Below the pieces are notes generated by a model. That model saw only the letters and a list, made by a program, of their open reading frames with translations. It was not told the origin of the DNA and did no database searches. Source: Burkholderia anthina (GTDB lineage: Bacteria; Pseudomonadota; Gammaproteobacteria; Burkholderiales; Burkholderiaceae). From it: 64,000 nucleotides of DNA. This document shows positions 27,067 to 34,553 of this stretch, piece by piece. Position 1 is the stretch's first letter, and every line of letters begins with the position of its first letter. Location: assembly GCF_001547525.1 (NCBI RefSeq), contig NZ_CM003768.1, positions 1,550,001 through 1,614,000 on the forward strand. Direction: 5' to 3'. A program made the translations under genes and the position numbers.

Positions 27067-27936
27067 ATGACGCTGGATTTTCGCGCCTACGCGCAATCGC
27101 TCGACCTCGCCCGCTACCCGCGCACGCCGCACCTTGAAGGCTCACGCCTGCAGGACGGCGACGAAGGTCACGACCATGTTCCCTATCGCACGCTCGCCGG
27201 CGCGTACCTTGTCGTCGAGGAAAAGCTCGACGGCGCGAACACGGGCATCAGCTTCAGCCCGGCTGGCGAACTGCTGCTGCAGTCGCGCGGCCACTATCTG
27301 GCCGGCGGCGGCCGCGAGCGGCAGTTCGGTTTCGTGAAGACCTGGGCAGCGGCCCATGCCGGCTGGCTGCTCGAGCGCCTCGGCGATCGCTACGTGATGT
27401 ACGGCGAGACGATGAGCAAGAAGCACGCGGTGTTCTACGACGCGCTGCCGCATCATTTCTTCGAATTCGACGTGTTCGACCGCGCGACGGGCCGCTTCCT
27501 GTCGACGCCCGCGCGGCGCGCACTGCTCGCCGACGGGCCCGTGCTGTCGGTGCCCGTGCTGTACGAAGGCGTGGCGCCGGCGCGGCTTGCGGACCTCAAG
27601 GCGCTGCTCGGTCCGTCGCTTGCGAAGACGCCGGACTGGCGCCGCGCATTCGAGCACACCGTGCGGCGGCAAGGGTTCGATCTCGCGCGTGCCTGGCAGC
27701 AGTGCGACAAGTCGGAGCGCTCCGAAGGGCTCTACGTGAAGGTCGAGACCGACGACACGACGACCGCGCGCCTGAAGTGGGTGCGCCACGATTTCGTGCA
27801 GGCGATTCTCGATTCCGCGCGCCATCACTCGGAGCAGCCGTTCATCCCGAACCTGCTCGCGCCGGGTGTCGACCTGTATGCGCCGTGCCCGACGGTGACG
27901 TGGGCGTCGTGTCCGGCTGCGCATTCGAACCCATGA
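27067..27936 (+). CDS. Rnl2-like ATP-dependent RNA ligase
   Basis: 289 residues of the covalent nucleotidyltransferase superfamily. Motif I is EEKLDGANTG with adenylated Lys53; later segments MYGETM (Glu114), FFEFDVFDR (131-139), SEGLYVKVE (Glu220) and RLKWVR (Lys237) fit motifs III, IIIa, IV and V. Such ligases join 3'-OH to 5'-phosphate RNA ends. The next gene encodes an end-healing HD-Pnk, so the pair can turn cleaved RNA (cyclic phosphate plus 5'-OH) into ligatable ends and seal them. The stop overlaps an ATG of the next frame (ATGA at 27933). Confidence 0.9.
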   Translation: MTLDFRAYAQSLDLARYPRTPHLEGSRLQDGDEGHDHVPYRTLAGAYLVVEEKLDGANTGISFSPAGELLLQSRGHYLAGGGRERQFGFVKTWAAAHAGWLLERLGDRYVMYGETMSKKHAVFYDALPHHFFEFDVFDRATGRFLSTPARRALLADGPVLSVPVLYEGVAPARLADLKALLGPSLAKTPDWRRAFEHTVRRQGFDLARAWQQCDKSERSEGLYVKVETDDTTTARLKWVRHDFVQAILDSARHHSEQPFIPNLLAPGVDLYAPCPTVTWASCPAAHSNP

Positions 27937-27977
27937 ATACGAAGCGGCTGCGCGCCGCGTCGACAGGAGTCCAGATC

Positions 27978-29111
27978 ATGAAGTACGAAAACTTGCAGGC
28001 GCTCGTGCCTGCGCCCGGACGACAGCCGGACTATCGCGCGTGCCTCGCGGCGTTCCCCGCGCTCGAACATGCGAAAACAACGCCGCAAGAGCCCGCGCAT
28101 CACGGCGAAGGCGACGTATGGACGCATACGATGATGGTGATCGATGCGCTGCTGGAACTGCCCGGATATCAGGCAGCGTCGCGCGCCGATCAGGAAATCG
28201 TGTTCCTGGCCGCTCTGCTGCACGACATCGCCAAGTCGAGCACGACAGTGCTCGACCCCGTCACCGGTGCGATCGGCCATCCCGGCCACTCGCGCAAGGG
28301 GGCGATCGATGCGCGCATCGCGTTATGGGATGCCGGCGTGCCGTTCGCGGTGCGCGAGGCCATCTGCCGGATGATCGCCGTGCACCAGGTGCCGTTCTTC
28401 GCGATGAGCGGTGCGCGCCGTGGCACGCCGGAGTTCATCGCGCGCGAACTGTCGTGGCAGGTCAGCCTGCCGCTGTTGTGCCTGCTCGCCGAAGCGGACA
28501 TCCGCGGCCGCATCTGCCACGACACGCAGCGCGTGCTCGACAACATCGAGCTGTGGCGCGAACTGGCGCGGGAGGACGGTTGTTACGGCCAGCCGCGTGC
28601 ATTCGCCGACGCGCATACCGCACTCAGCTACTTCCGCGGCGCGGACGTGCATCCCGACTATCCGCTGTTCCGCACGCCGGGCTCGTCGGTCGTCGTGATG
28701 GCGGGCTTGCCTGCATCGGGCAAGAACACGTGGGTGGCGCGCCATCATCCGGATCTGCCGGTCGTGTCGTTCGACGATGCGCGCGATGCGTTGGGGCTGC
28801 GTCACGGCCGCAACGAAGGCGCGGTCGCGCACCATGCGATCGATGCCGCGAAGGTGTTGTTGCGCGACCAGCGGCCGTTCGTGTGGAATGCGACGAACCT
28901 GTCGCCGCTGATGCGCAAGAAGACGCTCGACCTGCTGTATGCGTACGGCGCCGACGTGACGCTCGTGTACCTCGAACGGCCCCGCGCGGAGCTGTTGCGC
29001 CGCAATGCACGGCGCGACACGTCGTTGACGAACCGTGCGCTCGAGGCGATGCTGCTGCGCTGGGATCTGCCGCTGCCGACCGAAGCGCATGCGGTGCGCT
29101 ACGAAGTCTGA
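27978..29111 (+). CDS. HD-Pnk: HD phosphoesterase fused to polynucleotide 5'-kinase
   Basis: 377 residues in two domains. Residues about 45-190 form an HD domain (His50, LLHDIAKSS with His82-Asp83, His101/His104). Residues about 235-377 form a P-loop kinase with GLPASGKNT (243-251), SFDD and NATNLS. The same arrangement was characterised as HD-Pnk in Runella: the HD part removes 2',3'-cyclic phosphate and the kinase phosphorylates 5'-OH ends. I chose the ATG at 27978 (AGGAG upstream); an ATG at 27933, overlapping the ligase stop as ATGA, would add 15 residues. Forms a repair operon with the RNA ligase. Confidence 0.9.
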   Translation: MKYENLQALVPAPGRQPDYRACLAAFPALEHAKTTPQEPAHHGEGDVWTHTMMVIDALLELPGYQAASRADQEIVFLAALLHDIAKSSTTVLDPVTGAIGHPGHSRKGAIDARIALWDAGVPFAVREAICRMIAVHQVPFFAMSGARRGTPEFIARELSWQVSLPLLCLLAEADIRGRICHDTQRVLDNIELWRELAREDGCYGQPRAFADAHTALSYFRGADVHPDYPLFRTPGSSVVVMAGLPASGKNTWVARHHPDLPVVSFDDARDALGLRHGRNEGAVAHHAIDAAKVLLRDQRPFVWNATNLSPLMRKKTLDLLYAYGADVTLVYLERPRAELLRRNARRDTSLTNRALEAMLLRWDLPLPTEAHAVRYEV

Positions 29112-29121
29112 CGCGGCGACC

Positions 29122-29754
29122 CTAGCTCGCCATCACGATGAATACCGTCAGCGCGATCGGGAACAGCGCGAGACCAAGCAGGCCCAGCGCGCCGTCCGCC
29201 GCCATCGTGATCGGCGACAGCGCGAGCTTGGCGCCCTTGCCGACGGCCGACAGCTTCTCCGTCACCGTCACGCCATACGCATGATTGAACGCCTGCGGGA
29301 CTGCCGACGGCGTGACATCGTTCGGCAGGTAGCGCTTGCCGCTGATCGTGCCTTCCGACTCCAGGTGGCCCGAGTCCTTCCTGAAGCCGTCCGCAAGCGC
29401 ACGCTCGCGCGTGCCGGAGCCGGTCGGCGCATCTGCGTAGTCCAGCATCATCGTGTAATGACCGGTGATCGTGTCGCCATGCGCCTCGAAATCGTTGAAC
29501 GCCGTGTGGAGCTTCGGGCGATACGGCGCGGTGAGCACGGTCGCGAGGCCCGGCGGCATTTCGAAGATGTAGTGATACCGCTTGCCGAGCACGACGAGTT
29601 GCTTGCCGTCGGATGTAATCAGGAAGGTCGACAACGTTTCGTCGTATTTCGAATCCTTCATCCACTCCTTGGTGACGGGACCGAAATCGGCGCAGCCGGC
29701 CAGCATGCCGGACGCCGCCATGGCAGGCAGCGCGAGAAATGTTCTTCTTTTCAT
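29122..29754 (-). CDS. Lipoprotein with C-terminal membrane segment, function unknown
   Basis: 210 residues. MKRRTFLALPAMAASGMLAGC is a lipoprotein (possibly Tat-like, RR) signal with lipobox Cys21 or close to it. A long hydrophobic stretch at the C-terminus (LGLLGLALFPIALTVFIVM) suggests a second membrane contact. The middle part is soluble, with no motif I can name. The ATG at 29754 is fixed by the signal; the frame is open further upstream. It ends 10 bases from the convergent HD-Pnk stop. Confidence 0.75.
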   Translation of the reverse strand: MKRRTFLALPAMAASGMLAGCADFGPVTKEWMKDSKYDETLSTFLITSDGKQLVVLGKRYHYIFEMPPGLATVLTAPYRPKLHTAFNDFEAHGDTITGHYTMMLDYADAPTGSGTRERALADGFRKDSGHLESEGTISGKRYLPNDVTPSAVPQAFNHAYGVTVTEKLSAVGKGAKLALSPITMAADGALGLLGLALFPIALTVFIVMAS

Positions 29755-30014
29755 GAATGTTGTAATGGTGTTGTTCGTTATTCGGCGGAACCGCGTGAAT
29801 GTCGGCGAAGCGTTCGACGAACGCTGCGCGCTGACGGCCCTGGATGCGGTTTCTCCGGCCGCCATTCTAGGGCCGAAACAGGAAATGCGATACGTGTCGC
29901 CGCGCGCTGTAGATTTGCAATGTCCTGTATCCGCCCCGACGGCCGATACAGTGCGATACACCGCCCGCGCGCGGCTTCGCTATAAAGCAGGCGTGACCTT
30001 TTTCGGAGCCCGTC

Positions 30015-30386
30015 ATGTCTGCCACCCGGTTCAAAGGATCCTGCCATTGCGGGGCCGTCAAATTCGAAGTCAGCACGGCCATTGCGCCGGCCGTTCGCTG
30101 CAACTGCAGCCTGTGCCGCCGGCGCGGCGCGCTGATGAGCCCGATGTTCGCCGCCGCTAACCTGACGATCGTCGAAGGCGAGGGCGCACTGACGTGCTAT
30201 CGCTTCAACACGCACACCGCACGTCACTATTTCTGCAGCCGGTGCGGCGTCTATCCGTTCCACCAGACCCGCAAGGACCCGGCATGCTGGCGCGTCAACC
30301 TCGGTTGCCTCGACGGCGTCGATCCGTACACGCTCGACGCGACGGTGGCCGATGGTGCGAGTCTCTCGGTCGTGGAGGACGCATGA
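30015..30386 (+). CDS. GFA/CENP-V-type zinc protein
   Basis: 123 residues with the cysteine pattern of the glutathione-dependent formaldehyde-activating (GFA) family: CHC (10-12), CNCSLC (29-34), CSRC (74-77). These bind two zinc ions. Members act on S-glutathione adducts or simply bind thiols; exact function unknown. The ATGA overlap at its end (30383-30386) couples it to a 42-residue reading frame. Confidence 0.87.
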   Translation: MSATRFKGSCHCGAVKFEVSTAIAPAVRCNCSLCRRRGALMSPMFAAANLTIVEGEGALTCYRFNTHTARHYFCSRCGVYPFHQTRKDPACWRVNLGCLDGVDPYTLDATVADGASLSVVEDA

Positions 30387-30511
30387 AACGCTGGCTGATG
30401 ATCCTGCTGTTTGCCGCGGGCGGGCTCGCGACCGAAATCGCGCATCCGGTGCAGTGCACGTTGTTGTCGGTCAGCCGTCAGCAAACCGGCAAGCGCCGCA
30501 AGCCGGGCTGA
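30383..30511 (+). CDS. 42-residue secreted or membrane microprotein
   Basis: MKRWLMILLFAAGGLATEI looks like a signal peptide or short membrane anchor, followed by a basic tail (SRQQTGKRRKPG) with one Cys. It overlaps the GFA gene stop by ATGA and has GGAGG upstream within that gene, so it is probably translated. No family recognised. Confidence 0.5.
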   Translation: MKRWLMILLFAAGGLATEIAHPVQCTLLSVSRQQTGKRRKPG

Positions 30512-30558
30512 GCGCGGCGCGCGCGAGCCGATCGACCCCGATTATCATGCTTCCGATA

Positions 30559-30585
30559 AGATCGCATGCGATATATAATGCGATT
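30559..30585. promoter_or_regulatory. OhrR operator upstream of ohrR
   Basis: ATCGCATGCGAT (30561-30572), a perfect 12-bp palindrome, is followed by the half-site AATGCGATT. It lies 47 bases before the ohrR ATG. The same palindrome occurs before ohr and near 31943, which fits peroxide-controlled autorepression. Confidence 0.75.
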
Positions 30586-30618
30586 GTCTGCGACCGTTCG
30601 CGTCGCTGGAGGAAGTCC

Positions 30619-31074
30619 ATGAAACCGACCGAAACCCCGTCGCCCGCCGCGCCGAAGCTGTCCGAGTTCCTGTGCTTTGCGATCTACTCGGCGAACCTCG
30701 CGTTCGGCAAGGCGTACAAGCCGATCCTCGACGAGCTCGGCCTCACGTACACGCAATACATCACGATCATCGCGCTGTGGGAGCAGGACAACCAGACCGT
30801 CGGCCAGCTCGGCGAGAAGTTGTTCCTCGAATCCAATACGCTGACGCCGATCCTGAAGAAGCTCGAGGCAATGGGTTACCTGGAGCGGCACCGCGATCCG
30901 TCCGACGAACGCCAGGTGCTCGTCAGCCTGACGAAAAGCGGCCGCCGCGTGCGCGAGAAGGGGCTCGACATGAACCTGGTCGAAGCCACCGGGCTGAAGC
31001 CGGACGAGTTCGCGAAGGTGCAGAAGGCGATCGTCACGCTGCGCGGCAACCTGATCCGGTCGACCGAAGAATAA
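30619..31074 (+). CDS. ohrR: Organic-hydroperoxide sensor repressor
   Basis: 151 residues of the MarR family. The N-terminal segment FLCFAIYSANLAFGKAYKP holds Cys19 at the position of the peroxide-sensing cysteine of OhrR, followed by GLTYTQYITIIALWEQ. The winged helix spans about 55-115. In this family oxidation of the cysteine releases DNA and derepresses ohr. The ohr gene is 2 kb away (33183) on the other strand, and both carry ATCGCATGCGAT palindromes. GGAGGA precedes the ATG. Confidence 0.92.
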   Translation: MKPTETPSPAAPKLSEFLCFAIYSANLAFGKAYKPILDELGLTYTQYITIIALWEQDNQTVGQLGEKLFLESNTLTPILKKLEAMGYLERHRDPSDERQVLVSLTKSGRRVREKGLDMNLVEATGLKPDEFAKVQKAIVTLRGNLIRSTEE

Positions 31075-31126
31075 AGGCACTCAGGCATGACGAGTGGCCG
31101 GCGCGTGAATCGCGCCAGCCGAATTG

Positions 31127-31843
31127 TCACGCGTGCGCATCGCCCAGCACCAGCAGGTGCATGTCGCGCCGTACGACGAAACCGAGCGCGAGATAGCGCT
31201 CGATCGCCACCTGGTTCGTCGTGAGCACGTGCAGGAACGGCGTGTCCGATCGTGCGTCGATCGACGCAATCAGCGACCGGATCAACCTCGCCGCCAGCCC
31301 TTGCCGCCGAAACGCGGCATCCACGCACACGGCGCTGATCTCCGTATAGCCGTCCAACTGCATCCGCTCGCCGGCCATCGCGGCCAGCCGCCCTTCGCTG
31401 CGCACGCCGATGTAGCGGCCGAGTTCGAACGTGCGCGGGCCGAACGGGCCCGGCTGCGCGGCGGCGGTCAGCGCAAGCATGTCCGGCACGTCGGCTTCGC
31501 CGAGCGGGACATGTTCCGATTCATGTGCCGGGTCGAACGTCCGTTGCCAGATCATTTGGAGCAGCGTCGCGCGCCGGATCACCGACCATCCCGCCGGTGG
31601 CGCGATCTCGTCCGGCGTGACGAGCGCGGCCGGCCCGTGTGCGGCGACCAGCGCGCGCAGCGCGTCGAACGACGCCGGGCTCGTGTCGGCGAGCGCGGCA
31701 AACGGCGCCACGGGCGCCGGAAACCGCCATGCGCGGTCATTGCCGAGCGCAAAGCGGTGCTGCTTGCCCGTCAGCGCGTTCCAGACAACGCGATCGAGCA
31801 CGTGCGCATCGCTTGTCGCGTTTCCGGTCATGGCATCCGGCAT
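31127..31843 (-). CDS. GNAT-family acetyltransferase
   Basis: 238 residues. The acetyl-CoA-binding motif A is in the C-terminal third (SAVCVDAAFRRQGLAARLI), as in FR47-like GNATs; the N-terminal half is a degenerate repeat or substrate domain. It acetylates an unknown amine. An ATCGCATGCG palindrome lies 100 bases upstream of its ATG, so it may belong to the OhrR regulon. It is convergent with ohrR. Confidence 0.87.
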   Translation of the reverse strand: MPDAMTGNATSDAHVLDRVVWNALTGKQHRFALGNDRAWRFPAPVAPFAALADTSPASFDALRALVAAHGPAALVTPDEIAPPAGWSVIRRATLLQMIWQRTFDPAHESEHVPLGEADVPDMLALTAAAQPGPFGPRTFELGRYIGVRSEGRLAAMAGERMQLDGYTEISAVCVDAAFRRQGLAARLIRSLIASIDARSDTPFLHVLTTNQVAIERYLALGFVVRRDMHLLVLGDAHA

Positions 31844-31942
31844 CGGCGGCTCCTTCGTGAAAGATGGGGGTGCCGCACAGAATAATCCGGGATGGGCGGG
31901 GATGCAGGTTGCGGCAATGCAAATAAAAGCGCATACGATTAC

Positions 31943-31954
31943 ATCGCATGCGCT
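31943..31954. promoter_or_regulatory. OhrR-like site upstream of the GNAT gene
   Basis: ATCGCATGCGCT with flanking GCATACGAT half-site at 31931-31939. It shares 10 of 12 bases with the palindrome before ohrR and ohr. Position 100 bases upstream of the GNAT ATG suggests regulation of that gene. Confidence 0.55.
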
Positions 31955-31995
31955 TTATATGATGGACTTCAGCGACCGAATTCGTCGTACCACGC

Positions 31996-32322
31996 TCAAT
32001 GCCCGAAATAGATCGAGCGCTCGGCCATGCGAATCGCGCCGCGGCTGCCGGACTGCGTGGCGCCGCCGGCATCACCGCCGTAACCGGCTGTCTGCGTATC
32101 GGCCGCGACGGCGCCATCGTCGCGAATCCTTTTCAGCGCCGCCTGGATATTGTCCGGATAGTGCGGATCGTTGGGGCGATTCGGCTGGTAGCCGGCTTGC
32201 TGCAACGCGGCCAGTTCGGCACGCACTTGCGCACGCGTGACGGTGCTTTCTCCGGCAAAAGCCGGCGCGGCGACGGCGGCCGACACGGCAACGAGCAGGG
32301 CGGCAATCAGTTGGGGCTTCAT
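31996..32322 (-). CDS. DUF4148 secreted protein, copy 1
   Basis: 108 residues: a signal peptide (KPQLIAALLVAVSAAVAAPAFA) and a short mature part with TVTRAQVRAELAALQQAGY, NDPHYPDNIQAALKRI and the C-terminal motif MAERSIYFGH. This is the DUF4148 family, abundant in Burkholderia; function unknown, probably periplasmic. It is the last of three tandem copies on the same strand. Two adjacent ATG codons follow GAGGTGA; I use the second. It is somewhat more Gly-rich in the middle than the other copies. Confidence 0.85.
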   Translation of the reverse strand: MKPQLIAALLVAVSAAVAAPAFAGESTVTRAQVRAELAALQQAGYQPNRPNDPHYPDNIQAALKRIRDDGAVAADTQTAGYGGDAGGATQSGSRGAIRMAERSIYFGH

Positions 32323-32398
32323 CATTCACCTCGACAGGGATTCAGGAATTCAGGGGGGCGCACCGCACGCCGGCCATCGGCGCCGTTCGCGCGTTCGT

Positions 32399-32725
32399 TC
32401 AATGACCGAAGTAGATCGAGCGTTCGGCAACACGCATCGCCGGCCGGCTGCCCGACTGCGTCGCGGCGGCGGCATCGTTGCCGTAACCGGATGCCGATGC
32501 GTCGGCCGCCACCGCGTCGTTCGCATGAATGCGCGTCAACGCGGCCTGCAGGTCGTCCGGGTAATGCGGATCGTTCGCGCGGCCCGGCCGATAACCGGCT
32601 TGTTCCAGCTGGACGAGCTCGGCGCGTACTTGCGCGCGGGACACGACGGCTGCATCGGCAAACGCCGGCGCGGCGGCAGAAGCGGAAACAGCGACGAGAA
32701 GGGCAGCGATCAGGCGGGTTTTCAT
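32399..32725 (-). CDS. DUF4148 secreted protein, copy 2
   Basis: 108 residues with the same plan: signal peptide ending AAPAFA, RAQVRAELVQLEQAGYRPG, NDPHYPDDLQAALTRIHAND, and a C-terminal VAERSIYFGH. It is the middle copy of the three-gene tandem array; each copy is preceded by the same GAGGTGAATGATGAA start region. Function unknown; secretion to the periplasm is inferred from the signal peptide. Confidence 0.85.
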   Translation of the reverse strand: MKTRLIAALLVAVSASAAAPAFADAAVVSRAQVRAELVQLEQAGYRPGRANDPHYPDDLQAALTRIHANDAVAADASASGYGNDAAAATQSGSRPAMRVAERSIYFGH

Positions 32726-32789
32726 CATTCACCTCGACAAAATGGAATCAGGAATAAAAGGACTCAGGGTTCACGTACCGGCGTAGTGC

Positions 32790-33116
32790 TCAGTGACCGA
32801 AGTACACCGAACGCTCGGCCACGCTTGCGACATCGCGGCGGCCGGATTGCGTCGCGGCGCCGCCGTCGCTGCCGTACCCGGCAGCCGCTGCGTTGGCCGC
32901 GACGGCGTCGCCCGCATGGATCCGCGTCAGCGCGGCCTGCAGATCGTTCGGATAGGTGGCGTCGGTCGCGCGGTTCAGCGGATAGCCGGCGTGTTGAAGC
33001 TGCGCGAGCTCGGCGCGCACCTGCGCACGCGTCACGGTGGTTTCGTTGGCGAACGCCGGTGCGGCAACAGCGGCCGAAACAGCGACGAGCAGGGTAGCGA
33101 TCAGTTGGGTTTTCAT
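32790..33116 (-). CDS. DUF4148 secreted protein, copy 3
   Basis: 108 residues: signal peptide, TVTRAQVRAELAQLQHAGYPL, YPNDLQAALTRIHAGDAVA and C-terminal VAERSVYFGH. It is the promoter-proximal copy of the array and starts 66 bases after the ohr stop on the same strand, so read-through from the OhrR-controlled ohr promoter is possible. Conservation of the YFGH end in all three copies suggests that the C-terminus matters. Confidence 0.85.
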   Translation of the reverse strand: MKTQLIATLLVAVSAAVAAPAFANETTVTRAQVRAELAQLQHAGYPLNRATDATYPNDLQAALTRIHAGDAVAANAAAAGYGSDGGAATQSGRRDVASVAERSVYFGH

Positions 33117-33182
33117 CATTCACCTCGATGGAAAAGGAATCGGGAATTCGGGAGGGCGGCGCTCGGCCGCCCGATGCAACGT

Positions 33183-33602
33183 TCAGACGATCCGGATGTC
33201 GACGTCGATGTTGCCGCGCGTCGCCTTCGAATACGGGCAGGTCTGGTGAGCGGCGTCGACGATGCGTTGCGCGACGTCGCGCTCGAGCCCCGGCACGCTC
33301 ACGTTCAGCCGGGCCTGCAGGAAGTACGCGTTGCCCGCGGTGCCGAGATCCACTTCGGCATCGACCGCGAGGTCGGCCGGCAGCGTCACCTTCGCGGCAC
33401 GCGCCGCAAGCTGCATCGCACCGATGAAGCAGGCCGACCAGCCGGCTGCGAACAGTTGTTCCGGGTTGGTGCCGGTGCCGGCGCTGCCCGGCGACGAGAA
33501 CTGGATGTCGAGGCGGCCGTCGGAACTGCGCGCCGTGCCGTCGCGGCCGCCGGAAGTCGTATGCGTCTTGCCCGTGTACAGCACCTTGTCGATCTTGCTC
33601 AT
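33183..33602 (-). CDS. ohr: Organic hydroperoxide reductase
   Basis: 139 residues of the Ohr/OsmC family. The catalytic cysteines are Cys58 (WSACFIGAM) and Cys122 (HQTCPYSKATRG); Arg20 and Glu49, which activate the peroxidatic Cys, are present (GGRDGTA, NPEQLFAAG). Ohr reduces fatty-acid and other organic peroxides using lipoylated proteins. Two ATG codons follow GGAG; I use the second (MSKIDKVLYTG). Two TCGCATGCGA palindromes upstream match that at ohrR. Confidence 0.95.
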   Translation of the reverse strand: MSKIDKVLYTGKTHTTSGGRDGTARSSDGRLDIQFSSPGSAGTGTNPEQLFAAGWSACFIGAMQLAARAAKVTLPADLAVDAEVDLGTAGNAYFLQARLNVSVPGLERDVAQRIVDAAHQTCPYSKATRGNIDVDIRIV

Positions 33603-33642
33603 CATTTGCTCCGTCGGTTGGTTTGTCTCAGATGCGATTCGA

Positions 33643-33652
33643 TCGCATGCGA
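33643..33652. promoter_or_regulatory. OhrR site 1 upstream of ohr
   Basis: TCGCATGCGA palindrome, with a further GATGCGATTC half-site directly 5' (33631-33640). It lies 41 bases upstream of the ohr ATG. Confidence 0.7.
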
Positions 33653-33698
33653 CGCAGTTTCCGCCTGACGACCTCTCTCGTCAAGCGGATTCGATTAA

Positions 33699-33710
33699 AT
33701 CGCATGCGAT
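33699..33710. promoter_or_regulatory. OhrR site 2 upstream of ohr
   Basis: ATCGCATGCGAT, identical to the core upstream of ohrR, in an AT-rich context about 97 bases upstream of the ohr ATG. Two sites 56 bp apart suggest cooperative repression. Confidence 0.72.
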
Positions 33711-33873
33711 ATTTTGTATTTCAATGTATCCGGATCGTGTAGCGCCTTTCCTGACAAGCTTTTCAGACGATCCGGCCCCGATTGCACGGTGCACCGACGT
33801 GCGTGCCCGATGCCGGTAGGGCGCGCGAGAACACTTGCGGGACGGGATGCCGCCCCACACGTCCGGCCTGTCA

Positions 33874-34338
33874 TCACGCCACCTCGATTTCGGCGATCAC
33901 GACCAGGATCACGGCGGCGTTGGCCGGCAACTGGTGCTGGGAGAACGCCGAACGCGCATGTCCGGCCTTGGCGCCGAGCACGGCGGCGAACAGGTCGGAC
34001 GCACCATCGATCACGGCTGGCTGTCCGAAAAAGCCGTCGGCAGAGCTCACGTGCCCCTCGACGCGCACGATCTTGCGCAGGCGATCGAACCCGCCCAGAT
34101 GCTTGCGGATTTGCGCAAGCACGTTCAGTGCCGCCAGCCGCGCGGCATGCTTGCCATCGTCGACGCTCAACTGCTCGCCGACACGGCCGGTATAAGCAAG
34201 CTTGCCGTCGGCGAGCGGCAACTGTCCCGACACGAACAGCAGGTTGCCGGCTTCGCCGACGGCCGTATAGCTGCCGAGCGGACTCGGCGGTTCCGGTAAT
34301 GCGAGGCCGAGTTCGGCCAGGTTCTGTTCGACGCTCAT
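33874..34338 (-). CDS. RidA (YjgF/YER057c) family protein
   Basis: 154 residues, longer than the 128-residue RidA archetype but typical of the YjgF subgroup with an N-terminal extension. SYTAVGEAGNLLFVSGQLPL, then VSSADGFFGQPAVIDGASD, and the C-terminal VILVVIAEIEVA fit the fold. RidA proteins hydrolyse reactive enamines/imines from PLP enzymes; subgroup members may act on other substrates. The gene is divergent from a LysR regulator at 34554, which is the probable regulator. Confidence 0.87.
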   Translation of the reverse strand: MSVEQNLAELGLALPEPPSPLGSYTAVGEAGNLLFVSGQLPLADGKLAYTGRVGEQLSVDDGKHAARLAALNVLAQIRKHLGGFDRLRKIVRVEGHVSSADGFFGQPAVIDGASDLFAAVLGAKAGHARSAFSQHQLPANAAVILVVIAEIEVA

Positions 34339-34553
34339 GTCGTGCTCCTTGCGGTAAAAGGGATCGGGCGGCCGGCGTGGCCCGTGAATCACTGTAGTCA
34401 CGCGGCCGAAGCCGGTAAATGCCGGCCGCGCAATTGAGTCGGGACGTCATGTAACGAATCGCGCCCGCCGCACCGGCTGGTTTCCCGCACGAGATTCATG
34501 CACACTCGTTGCTTCACCGCGTCCCCCATGGCCGAGACGGCAGGAATCGCCCC

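Noticed and set aside
26592..27068. Short open frames on both strands in the gap before the RNA ligase
   Set aside because: No ribosome-binding site, no protein-like composition, and the promoter lies within one of them.
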